DNA of 64,000 bases, taken from NCBI RefSeq assembly GCF_023544665.1, contig NZ_JAMJFL010000002.1:327228-391227 (forward strand), read 5' to 3'. The stretch comes from Streptomyces sp. YS415. GTDB lineage: Bacteria > Actinomycetota > Actinomycetes > Streptomycetales > Streptomycetaceae. Shown here piece by piece: positions 34,537 to 46,213 of this stretch. The notes below the pieces were generated by a model, which saw only the letters and a list, made by a program, of their open reading frames with translations, did not search any database and was not told the DNA's origin. Position 1 is the first letter of the stretch. Every line of letters begins with the position of its first letter. The translations under genes were made by a program, and so were the position numbers.

Positions 34537-35334
34537 TCAGCTGTTGTCCCCCAGGACCCCGCGCAGCTCCTTCGGCAGCAGGTCCTCGCAGGCCTGCTTC
34601 GCCTCGTAGGTCAGGGCGTCGGTGGTGCAGGTGTAGTAGTCGCTGTACACCAGCTTCGCCGTGAAGCCCGCCGCCACCAGGGCGAGCGCCAGGGACGCCG
34701 TGACCAGACCGCTCACCGCGGCCGTCGTCTGGGGCCGGCCGGTGTTCGCCGGGGCCGGGGTGTCGGGGTCGGAGGCGCGGGGCTTGGCCCGCAGGGCGGT
34801 GATGCCCCAGTACAGGGCGAGCGCGCCGAGCATCAGGGCGACGTACGGCCAGCTGAACAGTGCGAAGAAGAAGGCCCACATGCCGCAGAGCAGGGCGTAG
34901 CGCGCGCGGCGCTGCGAGGGGTCCGTCGGGTCCCAGCGCATGTTCGTGCCGGGGCTGCCGTCCTTGCCGCTCGGGGTCTCCGGGCCGGTGCCGGGGCGCT
35001 CGCCGAAGCCTCCGGAGGACCGGCCGGGCTGGCGGTCGCTCCACTGGCTGCCCCAGGGCGAGCCCTGGTCGCCGTCGCCGTCGCCCGAGTCACCGGAGTC
35101 GCCGCCTCCCGACGCCGGGCGGCGCGGCTGCCACGGGCGGTCCGGGGTGCCCTCCGGCGGCGGGGCGAAGGGGTTGTCGTCCTTCGGCCTGTCGTCCCGC
35201 CCGTCGCCGCTGTTCCCGCCCGACGGCGCGTCCGGCGGCGAGGAGGGCCGCTCGCGCAGCAGCACGCCACGGCGCTCCCCTCCCTGCACCGACTGCGGGG
35301 GGAGCGTGAGGAGTCGCAGGCTGCGGTCCGGCAT
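34537..35334 (-). CDS. Pro/Gly/Asp-rich membrane protein (DUF4190-like)
   Basis: I choose ATG 35334 ([15 protein letters not shown]), giving 265 residues; TTG 35337 or an upstream GTG are possible. The first ~150 residues are disordered ([17 protein letters not shown]...), then two or three hydrophobic segments (about 160-200 and 220-245) and a short outer tail with two Cys. A frame open to 35676 exists but its N-terminal text shows no coding character. The gene converges on DUF6350 and is divergent from purN. I recognise no function. Confidence 0.65.
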   Translation of the reverse strand: MPDRSLRLLTLPPQSVQGGERRGVLLRERPSSPPDAPSGGNSGDGRDDRPKDDNPFAPPPEGTPDRPWQPRRPASGGGDSGDSGDGDGDQGSPWGSQWSDRQPGRSSGGFGERPGTGPETPSGKDGSPGTNMRWDPTDPSQRRARYALLCGMWAFFFALFSWPYVALMLGALALYWGITALRAKPRASDPDTPAPANTGRPQTTAAVSGLVTASLALALVAAGFTAKLVYSDYYTCTTDALTYEAKQACEDLLPKELRGVLGDNS

Positions 35335-35629
35335 CAAGTGAGCGTCTTCCCCTAGGTGATTACGGCTGACTACTGCTGGCGGCACCAGGTCCGTCACCCT
35401 GTGAACGCACCGTCCACGACCGGCGTTCCCGACCGGGCCCCTCCCAGACGCTACCTTCCGGCCACGCCCCCGTCCCGAGGGGGCTGCCGGGTGTGCCGGT
35501 ATCGTTGCTGACGGTCGGCCGCTTCGTAGGCTTCCCCGTATCCGGGGGCCCGAAGCATTCGTATGAACGCACATACCGTGGTGCGGGTCCGGCCGCCGTA
35601 CCGACGCACCCCCGAGAAAGGCCCCCGCT

Positions 35630-36243
35630 GTGGCTGTCAAGCGCCTCGTCGTGCTGGTCTCCGGATCCGGCACCAACCTTCAGGCGCTGCTCGACGCCAT
35701 CGCCGCCGCCGGCACCGAGGCCTACGGCGCCGAGATCGTGGCCGTCGGAGCTGACCGCGAGGGCATCGAGGGGCTGGCCCGCGCCGAGCGCGCCGGCATC
35801 CCGACCTTCGTACGAAAGACCAAGGACTTCGGCAGCCGCGAGGAGTGGGACGCGGCGCTCGCCGAGGCCGTCGCCGGGCACCAGCCGGACCTCGTGGTCT
35901 CCGCGGGGTTCATGAAGATCGTCGGCAAGGAATTCCTCGCGCGCTTCGGCGGCCGGTTCGTCAACACGCACCCCGCCCTGCTGCCCAGTTTTCCCGGCGC
36001 CCACGGCGTCCGTGACGCGCTCGCGTACGGCGCCAAGGTCACCGGCTGCACCGTCCACTTCGTCGACGACGGCGTCGACACCGGACCGATCATCGCGCAG
36101 GGCGTGGTGGAGGTCCGGGACGAGGACGACGAGAGCGCTCTGCATGAGCGCATCAAGGAAGTCGAGCGCAGGCTGCTCGTCGATGTCGTGGGGCGGCTCG
36201 CCCGCAACGGCTATCGCATTGAGGGACGAAAGGTAGTTATCCA

Positions 36244-36247
<4 letters not shown>
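35630..36247 (+). CDS. purN: Phosphoribosylglycinamide formyltransferase
   Basis: A GTG start at 35630 after GAAAGG gives 205 residues. It shows the GART motifs: [16 protein letters not shown] near the N-terminus, the catalytic Asn112 and His114 in [15 protein letters not shown] and Asp150 in [10 protein letters not shown]. The enzyme transfers formyl from 10-formyl-tetrahydrofolate to GAR in de novo purine synthesis. It overlaps purH by 4 bp, so both steps of formyl transfer are coupled. folD and glyA, which supply the one-carbon units, lie in this window. Confidence 0.97.
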
Positions 36248-37806
<1,559 letters not shown>

Positions 37807-37818
37807 GTCCGCGCATAA

Positions 37819-37856
37819 AGGGCCGTGTCCCCCTGATCCGGGTGGGACACGGCCCT
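37819..37856 (+). terminator. Terminator after purH
   Basis: AGGGCCGTGTCCC (37819-37831) and GGGACACGGCCCT (37844-37856) form a perfect 13-bp stem with a 12-base loop between purH and the converging membrane-protein gene. Confidence 0.85.
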
Positions 37857-37879
37857 CGGTGCGCTCGGGCGCCGACTGT

Positions 37880-38482
37880 TCAGTACCGCGGGCGCTTGAA
37901 CCACTCCCCGCTCGACCGCTTCGCCGCGAAGACGATCACCAGGATCGCGAGGATCAGGATGAGCAGGCCCAGGAGGTAGATGCCGAGTGCGAAGATGCCG
38001 CTGACGATCGCGAACGACGCGTACACGATCGAGCAGACGCGGACGCCGTTGCGGCCCTTGGCGTACTGCAGCAGCAGCACCAGCCCGAGGATCGCGAAGA
38101 CGGCGGCCAGGCCCAGGAAGAAGACCACGACGCCCTTGCCCAGGTCCGCGTAGCGCTCGGCCTCGGCGTCACCGGTGACGCCCGCTTCGAGCATGGTCTG
38201 GTCCCAGTCGGCCAGCGCCACGCCGTACACGGCGGCGATGACGATGTGGCACAGGGCGATCACGCCGAGCATGATCTGCGCGGCACGGGTGATGCCGGGC
38301 ATCTGGGCCGGGCCGGCCGGCGGGTAGCCGTAACCGCCGGGGTGCACCGGAGGACCCGCGGGGTAGCCGCCGTAGCCCTGCGGCGGGACGCCGGGCGGCT
38401 GGCCCTGCTGCGGATAGCCGTAACCGGGGTTGGGCTGCTGGGGCGGGGGCCCGTAGGGGCTGTTGGGTTCGCCGAAACTCAT
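37880..38482 (-). CDS. Pro/Gly/Tyr-rich membrane protein
   Basis: ATG 38482 with GGAGGAAC upstream gives 200 residues. The first ~60 are a PQQPNPGYGYPQQGQPPG-type Pro/Gly/Tyr/Gln-rich cytoplasmic region, followed by three or four membrane segments (about 68-90, 115-140, 145-185). The family is common in Streptomyces as an integral membrane protein with repetitive N-terminus and unknown function. It is divergent from folD, with a palindromic site in the gap. Confidence 0.75.
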   Translation of the reverse strand: MSFGEPNSPYGPPPQQPNPGYGYPQQGQPPGVPPQGYGGYPAGPPVHPGGYGYPPAGPAQMPGITRAAQIMLGVIALCHIVIAAVYGVALADWDQTMLEAGVTGDAEAERYADLGKGVVVFFLGLAAVFAILGLVLLLQYAKGRNGVRVCSIVYASFAIVSGIFALGIYLLGLLILILAILVIVFAAKRSSGEWFKRPRY

Positions 38483-38633
38483 GGCGGTGTTCCTCCGTGT
38501 GACTGCGGGGACGACGAGCGGCACGGTTCGGAGGAAGGTCAACAGATGCGGTTCGTCCCCCCGGTACTGCCCGCGGCACTGTGGCCACAATCGTTCTTCA
38601 GCGGCCGGTTCGTTGTCCAGCCGTACTCCCTAT

Positions 38634-38653
38634 GTGTTGTGCAAGTGCAACAC
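38634..38653. promoter_or_regulatory. Inverted repeat GTGTTG-N8-CAACAC upstream of folD
   Basis: A 6-bp-arm dyad with TTGTGCAAGTGCAA inside, also readable on the other strand as tandem TTGCAC units, lies 84 bp upstream of folD in the divergent gap. Position suggests an operator for either gene. No regulator is known to me. Confidence 0.35.
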
Positions 38654-38737
38654 GGCTGATCATGGGCGGACGCGGGCGGACAGCCGGCCGGGGACCCGGA
38701 TTGGAAGAGGGACCCCGTCATCCGGGAGGATGGGGCC

Positions 38738-39592
38738 ATGACCGCCCAGATTCTCGATGGCAAGTCCACCGCAGCCGCGATCAAGTCCGACCTGACCGCC
38801 CGCGTGGCGGCGCTGAAGGAGAAGGGCGTCACGCCCGGCCTCGGCACGATCCTGGTCGGGGACGACCCCGGCAGCCAGAAGTACGTCGCCGGCAAGCACC
38901 GCGACTGCGCCGAGGTCGGCATCGCCTCGATCCAGCGCCAACTGCCCGCCACCGCCACCCAGGAGGAGATCGAGGCGGCCGTACGGGAGCTGAACGAGGA
39001 CCCCGCCTGCACCGGCTACATCGTCCAGCTGCCGCTCCCCAAGGGCATCGACGAGAACCGCATCCTGGAACTGATGGACCCCGACAAGGACGCGGACGGC
39101 CTGCACCCGATGAACCTCGGCCGTCTCGTCCTGAACGAGCCGGCCCCCCTGCCCTGCACCCCCAACGGCGTCCTCACCCTCCTGCGCCGCTACGGCGTGG
39201 AGATCAAGGGCGCCGAGGTCGTGGTCGTCGGCCGCGGTGTGACCATCGGCCGCCCGATGCCGCTGCTGCTCACCCGGCGCAGCGAGAACGCGACCGTGAC
39301 CCAGTGCCACACCGGCACCCGCGATCTGTCGGCGCACCTCAAGCGCGCGGACATCATCGTCGCGGCCGCCGGGTCGGCCCACCTGATCCGCGCCGAGGAC
39401 GTGAAGCCCGGCGCGGCCGTGCTCGACGTCGGTGTCTCGCGCAGCGCCGAGGGCAGGATCGTCGGCGACGTCCACCCCGACGTGGCGGAGGTGGCCGGCT
39501 GGATCTCCCCTAACCCCGGCGGCGTCGGCCCGATGACCCGGGCCCAGCTGCTGGTCAACGTGGTCGAGGCGGCGGAGCGCAGTGTCGGCTGA
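38738..39592 (+). CDS. folD: Methylenetetrahydrofolate dehydrogenase / cyclohydrolase
   Basis: ATG 38738 behind GGGAGGATG gives 284 residues, the normal length. FolD motifs are present: [25 protein letters not shown] with the catalytic Lys, [19 protein letters not shown] and [18 protein letters not shown] of the NADP site, with PGGVGPMT near the end. It makes 10-formyl-THF from 5,10-methylene-THF for purine synthesis. DUF3017 starts 11 bp before its stop. Confidence 0.97.
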   Translation: MTAQILDGKSTAAAIKSDLTARVAALKEKGVTPGLGTILVGDDPGSQKYVAGKHRDCAEVGIASIQRQLPATATQEEIEAAVRELNEDPACTGYIVQLPLPKGIDENRILELMDPDKDADGLHPMNLGRLVLNEPAPLPCTPNGVLTLLRRYGVEIKGAEVVVVGRGVTIGRPMPLLLTRRSENATVTQCHTGTRDLSAHLKRADIIVAAAGSAHLIRAEDVKPGAAVLDVGVSRSAEGRIVGDVHPDVAEVAGWISPNPGGVGPMTRAQLLVNVVEAAERSVG

Positions 39593-40058
39593 GCGGCCCT
39601 TCGAGCCGGACGACGACCTCGAGGTACGGGACGCGGTCAGCGCCCCCGACGCCGAGGGCAGGCCGCGCCGTACGACCCGCCGCTTCCCTCTGTTCACGCG
39701 GGACACCGCGCGCCCCGAGGGCGGCGGCCGTGCCGCACCCGGCGACGCCCCGGCGCCGGCCCGCCAGTGGCCGATCCTGCTGGTGCTCGTACTCGTCGGC
39801 ACCGGCCTGCTCGTGACCGCCCTGGACGCCTTCCGCGCCGGGACCCTGCTGATCGGGGTGGCCCTGATCGGTGGCGGGCTGCTGCGCTGGCTGGTCCCGG
39901 ACGTCGGCATGCTCGCGGTCCGCTCCCGCTTCACCGACATCGTCACCTACGGCGTGCTCGGCACCGCGATCGTCCTGCTGGCACTGATGGTGCAGCCGAA
40001 GCCCCTGCTGGAAATCCCGTTCCTCAAGGACACCCTGCACTTCACGGTCGACAATTAG
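39582..40058 (+). CDS. DUF3017 membrane protein
   Basis: A GTG start at 39582 lies inside the folD end, giving 158 residues. A charged N-terminus of about 60 residues ([21 protein letters not shown]) is followed by three hydrophobic segments (about 64-82, 86-104, 118-138). DUF3017 is typically encoded behind folD in actinobacteria. The role is unknown. Confidence 0.85.
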   Translation: MSAERPFEPDDDLEVRDAVSAPDAEGRPRRTTRRFPLFTRDTARPEGGGRAAPGDAPAPARQWPILLVLVLVGTGLLVTALDAFRAGTLLIGVALIGGGLLRWLVPDVGMLAVRSRFTDIVTYGVLGTAIVLLALMVQPKPLLEIPFLKDTLHFTVDN

Positions 40059-40072
40059 CACGTCCGTACGAC

Positions 40073-40110
40073 GGCGGCCCGTCCTCTCCCCCGAGCAAGG
40101 ACGGGCCGCC
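40073..40110 (+). terminator. Terminator after folD-DUF3017
   Basis: GGCGGCCCGTCCT (40073-40085) and AGGACGGGCCGCC (40098-40110) form a perfect 13-bp stem with a 12-base loop just behind the DUF3017 stop codon. Confidence 0.85.
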
Positions 40111-40624
40111 GCCGTGCGTTCACCTTCCCGCGCCTCGAAGCGCCTGTTCAACGGCTGGCAGGGCGCTGTGGCACAGCGGTGACCGTTCCGCCACGGTGTG
40201 CGCGGCCTGCCACAGCGTGCGGATGTCGGGAACCGGTGGGGAGGGATCAGCGTCATGTGCATTCCGTGACGGGATATGTGCGGTCTGTGTGACGATGTGC
40301 TGACAAGTTTGCGGATTTCGACGGAAGTCGGACGACAGTCGGGCTAGCGTTGCCAATCGGGACGGTCCGGGACGTCCCGCACGGCCGTCGACGATGTCAC
40401 CGGGGGGAGTGGGGCCCAGAGGGAACGGGCGGTGGGAGACTGGACCGCGGCCCGCCAGGCGTGCGACGGTGCATGCCCACGGCCCCCTACGCTCCCGTGC
40501 GCCCCCACCCCGGGAACTGAGATCCTGACTCGGCGCATCCCTTTGGGTAGCCAGGAACGGTACTCGCAGAGGGTGCAGGCGCGGGGAACAGACAGCACGA
40601 ACCGGGGGGAAGAGGGGGGAAGCA
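40111..40624. other. 514-bp intergenic region before XRE gene
   Basis: The gap has no frame with ribosome site and coding bias. A possible -10 box TAGCGT is near 40346, and GGAAGTCGGACGACAGTCGG-like short direct repeats precede it. I see no RNA motif. Confidence 0.4.
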
Positions 40625-41800
40625 ATGCCTCGTTGGAAGGACTTGCCGGATGAACTGGATCCGCAGGTCAGAGAGTTCGCCAGCCAGTTGCGCCGGCTCG
40701 TGGACCGCAGTGGTCTGAGCATCGCCGCGGTGGCCGACCGGACGGGTTACAGCAAGACGTCCTGGGAGCGGTACCTGAACGGGCGGCTGCTCGCGCCCAA
40801 GGGCGCGATCGTGGCGCTGGCGGAGGTCACCGGGACCAATCCGGTCCACCTCACGACGATGTGGGAGCTCGCCGAGCGCGCGTGGAGCCGTTCGGAGATG
40901 CGGCACGACATGACGATGGAGGCGATCCGGATCTCCCAGGCGCGTGCCGCGCTCGGTGAGTTCGGCGCGCCTCCGGCGAACGCGAAGGGCGCCCGGACGG
41001 CCCGCAGGAACGGCAGCGCGACGGCGACGCCGGGCATCGCGGGTCCGGCGGGGGTGGCGCCGACGGTGCCGCCGCGGTCCGTGGACGCCGATGTCGTCCG
41101 GGACTCCGTGGAGGAAGCGGCGGCGTCGGGCGGCAACTCCTGGGGCATGGCCGGGTACCGGGGCCCGTCGCGGCCGGCGGGTGCGGGCGGCGGCGGTACG
41201 ACACCGTCGGCGAGCCCGGCACCGGTTCCGCAGCCGACTCCGTCGTACAGCGAACCCCCGCGCGGGCCTCGGGGCGGGCACGCCGCCGCCCCTTCGGGCG
41301 AGAGCCGGGGCAAGCGTCGGCTGACGATGTTCCTTGCGGGCGTCGTGGGCGTGCTGGTGGTGGTCGCCGCCGCGTTCTTCCTGACGGACGGCGGGGGCGG
41401 GTCGAAGAACGAGAGCGGTACGAAGTCCCCGGCGCCGACGGTGACGACGGACGCGGAGCTGCCTCCGGGCGTGGAGTGCAGCGGGGCGTCCTGCACCGGC
41501 AAGGACGCCGAGGCCATGGGGTGCAGCGGCGACCTGGTGACGACCGCGAAGACGGCGACCGTGGGCACGACGGTGGTGGAGGTCCGGTACAGCAAGACCT
41601 GCAACGCCGCGTGGGGCCGTGTCACCCAGGGGGCCGAGGGAGACCAGGTCCGGGTGAGCGCGGGCAAGTCGGAACAGACCGGCGCGATCACGGTGACCGG
41701 CGACACGATCGCGTACACCCCGATGGTCGCGGTCAAGGACGCGGGCGACGCGAAGGCCTGCGTAACCCTCGCGGCGGGCCAGGAGGGCTGCACGAAGTAG
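40625..41800 (+). CDS. XRE HTH protein with TM helix and DUF2690 domain (RodZ-like layout)
   Basis: ATG 40625 with GGGGGAAG gives 391 residues. The N-terminus has a Cro/C1 helix-turn-helix (LVDRSGLSIAAVADRTGYSKTSWERYLNGR, about 25-55). A long Ala/Gly/Pro/Ser-rich linker (about 115-235) leads to one transmembrane helix (about 240-260), followed outside by a DUF2690 domain (VECSGASCTGKDAEAMGCSGDLVTTAK...KTCNAAWGRV) with conserved Cys. HTH inside, TM, extracellular domain is the RodZ-like arrangement and occurs in several Streptomyces paralogues. It may link DNA binding or cytoskeleton to an external signal. The function is unproven. Confidence 0.85.
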   Translation: MPRWKDLPDELDPQVREFASQLRRLVDRSGLSIAAVADRTGYSKTSWERYLNGRLLAPKGAIVALAEVTGTNPVHLTTMWELAERAWSRSEMRHDMTMEAIRISQARAALGEFGAPPANAKGARTARRNGSATATPGIAGPAGVAPTVPPRSVDADVVRDSVEEAAASGGNSWGMAGYRGPSRPAGAGGGGTTPSASPAPVPQPTPSYSEPPRGPRGGHAAAPSGESRGKRRLTMFLAGVVGVLVVVAAAFFLTDGGGGSKNESGTKSPAPTVTTDAELPPGVECSGASCTGKDAEAMGCSGDLVTTAKTATVGTTVVEVRYSKTCNAAWGRVTQGAEGDQVRVSAGKSEQTGAITVTGDTIAYTPMVAVKDAGDAKACVTLAAGQEGCTK

Positions 41801-42395
41801 CGGCGGGCGGGTCACGGGGGCGGTCGGGCAGAGGCGGCGCGGCCGGGCGCAGGTGGCGGGCCACGGGGGCCGCCGGGCACATGTGGCGCGGCGGGTCGGG
41901 GCCGCCGGGCACACGTGGCGGCGGGATGCGTTCCGGGCGAGGGCCCGGCGCAGGCGGCGGGGTGTGTTCAGGGCGCGGGTCAGGCACCGCGGTGGGATGT
42001 GTTCCGGGCGCGGGGGCGGCACGGTGCCTCCCCAGGCAGGAAACGTGCGCTGCGCCGGTGAAACCCGTGGTGAGCGGGCGGGGCGGCAGGTGTCTCCCCG
42101 CGTCAGGGATGCGGGGGCGGCCGGGCGGCATCCCCCGACGGGGGACGGGCGCTGCGGCGGACTGACCCCGAGTCAGGGGACGGGGCGCGACGGCAGCGGG
42201 AAAGAAAATCCGGGACGGAGGATTAGCCCTCCCCATCGCGGGCACGCGCACCGTACCCCCACGGGAGTCCGGCAACCCGGCACCCCCACTCGGCGGCCGC
42301 CCCGTTCCACCTCTCCCGGACGGGCGGCCGCCCCCTTCTGGGGGTCTGTGGGCTGGGCCACACCGACCCGGACGTCCGGGATGCCGGAGGCGCGA
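41801..42395. repeat. GC-rich intergenic region with degenerate direct repeats
   Basis: This 595-bp stretch before the mdh promoter lacks a supported gene. It contains two near-identical 24-mers (41865-41888 and 41897-41920, GGGCCGCCGGGCACA-GTGGCG type) and three 16-21-bp units of the GGGATG-GTTCCGGGCG type at 41923, 41959 and 41994. The repeats are irregular and partly nested. Open frames on the minus strand are long only because of GC bias. Confidence 0.6.
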
Positions 42396-43478
<1,083 letters not shown>

Positions 43479-43504
43479 GCCCCGGTTCTTCGTCAGTACC
43501 CCGC

Positions 43505-43542
43505 ACAGGCCCCGCTCCGGTCTCCACCGGAACGGGGCCTGT
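43505..43542. terminator. Bidirectional terminator after mdh
   Basis: ACAGGCCCCGCTCCGGT (43505-43521) and ACCGGAACGGGGCCTGT (43526-43542) pair over 17 positions with one mismatch and a 4-base loop. It serves mdh and the converging MarR-GNAT gene. Confidence 0.85.
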
Positions 43543-43569
43543 CGCCTGTTCGCGTCCCCGAACGGGCCG

Positions 43570-44451
43570 TCAGAGCCGCTTCTCGAACCAGTGCCCGGCG
43601 TACACGTTGTCGTCGTACCGCGGGATCTCCCGGTACCCGCACGCCCGGTACATCGCCTGCGCCTCGGTGAGCACGACGTGCGTGTCCAGTCGTACGACCG
43701 CCAAGTCCCGTTCCGACGCCTCGCGTTCGAGCGCGCCGAGGAGCCGGCGGGCCAGCCCCAGGCGGCGGGCGTCCGGGTGCACCCACACATGTCGGATCTC
43801 GCCGACGCCCGGCTCGAGCCGCCGCAGTGCCCCGCACCCCACCGGCACGCCCTCCTCGTACGCCACGAAGAACGCCCCGGCGTCCCCGGAGACCTCCTCG
43901 GGCCGAACGAGGGCGCCGGGGTCGAAGCCTTCCGGGAAGCGGGCGTCGAGGTCGGCGGCGTAGGCGTCGAGGCACGCGCGGGCGTCCCCGCTCGCGCCGT
44001 CGACGTGCCGCACGGTGATGGCGGCGAGGCGCAGGAGGCGGCGGGTGGTGGCCATCGCCTCGGTGAGTTCGGCGCGCTGCCCCGGGGTGAGGCCGCCGAG
44101 GAGGTCCGCGACCAGGGCGTCGGCCCGCCGCTGCTGCTCCTTGAGCTCGACCCGTCCGGCGCGCGTCAACTCCACCATCCGTGACCGGCTGTCGTCGGGA
44201 TGCACCCGGACCCGGACCACGCCCTGCGCCTCCAGCGCCCTGGTCATCCGGCTCAAGTACCCGGCGTCCAGGCCGAGTCGGCTTCTGAGCTCCCGCAGGG
44301 ACACCCCGTCACCGATCTCGAACAGCAGCCGGGCCTCGCCGAGGGGGCGGTCCTGGCCGAGGTAGCGGTCGTCGAGGGCGCCGATCCGGCGCGTGAAATA
44401 GCGGTTGAAGCGGCGGAAGGCCGTCACTTGCTCCGTCGACACGGGCTCCAT
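43570..44451 (-). CDS. MarR-type regulator fused to GNAT acetyltransferase
   Basis: ATG 44451 gives 293 residues. The N-terminal half (about 1-145) is a MarR winged helix (LRELRSRLGLDAGYLSRMTRALEAQGVVRVRVHPDDSRSRMVELT). The C-terminal half (about 150-290) is a GNAT domain with the acetyl-CoA loop region IRHVWVHPDARRLGLARRLLGALE and the YRACGYREIPRY end. Such MarR-GNAT fusions are known in actinobacteria. The gene is divergent from the betaine operon, and an 8-bp-arm palindrome lies 5 bp upstream of its start, so it probably represses itself and perhaps the operon. The acetyl acceptor is unknown. Confidence 0.9.
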   Translation of the reverse strand: MEPVSTEQVTAFRRFNRYFTRRIGALDDRYLGQDRPLGEARLLFEIGDGVSLRELRSRLGLDAGYLSRMTRALEAQGVVRVRVHPDDSRSRMVELTRAGRVELKEQQRRADALVADLLGGLTPGQRAELTEAMATTRRLLRLAAITVRHVDGASGDARACLDAYAADLDARFPEGFDPGALVRPEEVSGDAGAFFVAYEEGVPVGCGALRRLEPGVGEIRHVWVHPDARRLGLARRLLGALEREASERDLAVVRLDTHVVLTEAQAMYRACGYREIPRYDDNVYAGHWFEKRL

Positions 44452-44455
44452 ATTT

Positions 44456-44473
44456 CTTTGACTTTAGTCAAAG
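44456..44473. promoter_or_regulatory. Perfect palindrome CTTTGACT-TT-AGTCAAAG, MarR operator candidate
   Basis: Two exact 8-bp arms are separated by TT, directly upstream of the MarR-GNAT start and 197 bp from the aldehyde dehydrogenase start. The AT-rich core stands out in GC-rich surroundings. This is the expected form of a MarR-family operator. Confidence 0.65.
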
Positions 44474-44669
44474 TTCTCGAAGGCGTCGAGGTGTCTGCGC
44501 AAGTGAGGCACGCCATTCGCCCCTATATGTCCGCATGTTCCGTGACGCCGCCCACTTCCGGCCCCGATCGCGCATGCATCGAGGAAGCCAGGGCAGGTGC
44601 TGCCGGTCCCAGAAGGTGACACCCAGGTGACTCAGGGGCGCCGAACAGGAACGGAAGGCAATACCGATC

Positions 44670-46169
44670 ATGGCAAGGCAGCACGAACGACGGACGATCC
44701 ATGTCGACGGCGAGTGGCGCGAGGCGGTCTCCGGCGCGACCCGCGACATCATCGACCCAGCGGTCGCCCGGCCCTTCGCCGTGGTCGCCGAGGGCGACGA
44801 GAAGGACACCGACCTGGCGGTCGAGGCCGCCCGCCGCGCCTTCCGCGAAGGCGACTGGCCGCGCACCCCGGCCGTCGAACGTGCCGCGCTGCTGCGCCGC
44901 GTCGCCGACCTGCTGGTGCGCGACCGCGAGGAACTCGGCGCGCTGGAGAGCCAGGACGCGGGCAAGACCCTGGAAGAGGGCCGCGTCGACATCGACTGCG
45001 TCGCCGACGCCTTTCGCTACTTCGCCGACCTCGTCGCGGCCGAGGCCCCGGGCCGGGTGGTGGACGCGGGCTCGCCCGACATCCACAGCGTCGTCGTGCA
45101 CGAGCCGGTCGGCGTCTGCGCCCTGATCACCCCCTGGAACTACCCGCTGCTCCAGGCCAGTTGGAAGATCGCTCCGGCGCTCGCCGCGGGCAACACCTTC
45201 GTCGTCAAGCCGAGCGAGATCACCCCGCTGACGACCGTCGCGCTGATCGGCCTGCTGGCCGAGGCAGGGCTGCCGGCCGGCGTCGCCAACATCGTGACCG
45301 GGCCGGGCCATTCGGTCGGCGCCCGGCTCGCCGAGCACCCCGATGTCGACCTCATCTCCTTCACCGGCGGCCTGATCAGCGGCACCAAGGTGGCGCAGGC
45401 CGCCGCACCGGGCGTCAAGAAGGTCGCCCTCGAACTCGGCGGCAAGAACCCCAACGTCGTCTTCGCCGACGCCTGCGCCACCGACGAGAGCTTCGACACC
45501 GCCGTCGACCAGGCCCTCAACGCCGCGTTCATCCACAGCGGCCAGGTCTGCTCGGCCGGTGCCCGCCTCATCGTCGAGGAGTCGGTGCGGGACCGCTTCG
45601 TCACCGAACTCGCCCGCCGGGCGGGCCGGATCAGGCTCGGCCGCGGCACCGACGAGGGCGTCGAGTGCGGCCCCCTCGTCTCCGAGCAGCAGCGCGCGAA
45701 GGTCGAGGCGTACGTCGCCTCCGCGCTGGCGGAGGGCGCAATCCTGCGCACCGGCGGCAAGCGCCCGGAAGGGCTCGGCGCCGGCTACTTCTACGAGCCG
45801 ACCGTCCTCGACGCCTGCCACCGCGAGATGAAGGTCGTCCGCGAAGAGGTGTTCGGTCCGGTCCTCACCGTCGAGACCTTCCGCACCGAGGACGAGGCCG
45901 TCGCCCTCGCCAACGACACCGAGTACGGCCTCGCGGGCGCCGTCTGGACCGCCGACGCCGGCCGCGCCCGCCGGGTCGCCGGCCGGCTGCGTCACGGCAC
46001 CGTCTGGATCAACGACTTCCACCCCTACCTCCCGCAGGCGGAGTGGGGCGGCTTCGGCAAGAGCGGCGTCGGCCGCGAGCTGGGCCCCGCCGGCCTCGCC
46101 GAGTACCGCGAGAGCAAGCACGTCTACCAGAACCTCGCCCCGAAGCCCGTCCGCTGGTTCGCCGGCTGA
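44670..46169 (+). CDS. Betaine-aldehyde-type aldehyde dehydrogenase
   Basis: ATG 44670 gives 499 residues, typical for the ALDH superfamily. It shows the GVCALITPWNYPLLQASWKIAPALAAGNTFVVKPSE core, catalytic Cys294 in HSGQVCSAGAR, general-base Glu255 in ALELGGKNP and the REEVFGPVL and GLAGAVWTAD elements. The most likely role is NAD-dependent oxidation of betaine aldehyde to glycine betaine (betB/gbsA-type), because a GMC choline-type dehydrogenase and a betaine transporter follow in the same operon. Other aldehydes are possible. It begins the five-gene operon behind the divergent MarR-GNAT gene. Confidence 0.9.
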   Translation: MARQHERRTIHVDGEWREAVSGATRDIIDPAVARPFAVVAEGDEKDTDLAVEAARRAFREGDWPRTPAVERAALLRRVADLLVRDREELGALESQDAGKTLEEGRVDIDCVADAFRYFADLVAAEAPGRVVDAGSPDIHSVVVHEPVGVCALITPWNYPLLQASWKIAPALAAGNTFVVKPSEITPLTTVALIGLLAEAGLPAGVANIVTGPGHSVGARLAEHPDVDLISFTGGLISGTKVAQAAAPGVKKVALELGGKNPNVVFADACATDESFDTAVDQALNAAFIHSGQVCSAGARLIVEESVRDRFVTELARRAGRIRLGRGTDEGVECGPLVSEQQRAKVEAYVASALAEGAILRTGGKRPEGLGAGYFYEPTVLDACHREMKVVREEVFGPVLTVETFRTEDEAVALANDTEYGLAGAVWTADAGRARRVAGRLRHGTVWINDFHPYLPQAEWGGFGKSGVGRELGPAGLAEYRESKHVYQNLAPKPVRWFAG

Positions 46170-46213
46170 CCCCTCCTCGACCTCCTCCTCCCCGCACCTT
46201 CTGGAGCGCCCCC

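Noticed and set aside
35335..35629. ZTP riboswitch in front of purN-purH
   Set aside because: No GGGACCGACC or CGCCTGGGC blocks are found; only glyA carries them.
40299..40307. CTTGTCAGC on the minus strand as another RecA-NDp box
   Set aside because: It lacks the final TG of TTGTCRGTG, has no TAnnnT at the right distance and would point away from the XRE gene.
44597..46213. Upstream extension of the GMC oxidoreductase frame across the aldehyde dehydrogenase gene
   Set aside because: The extension is an out-of-frame reading of the dehydrogenase gene; the GMC protein starts naturally at 46214 with a ribosome site and FAD motif.
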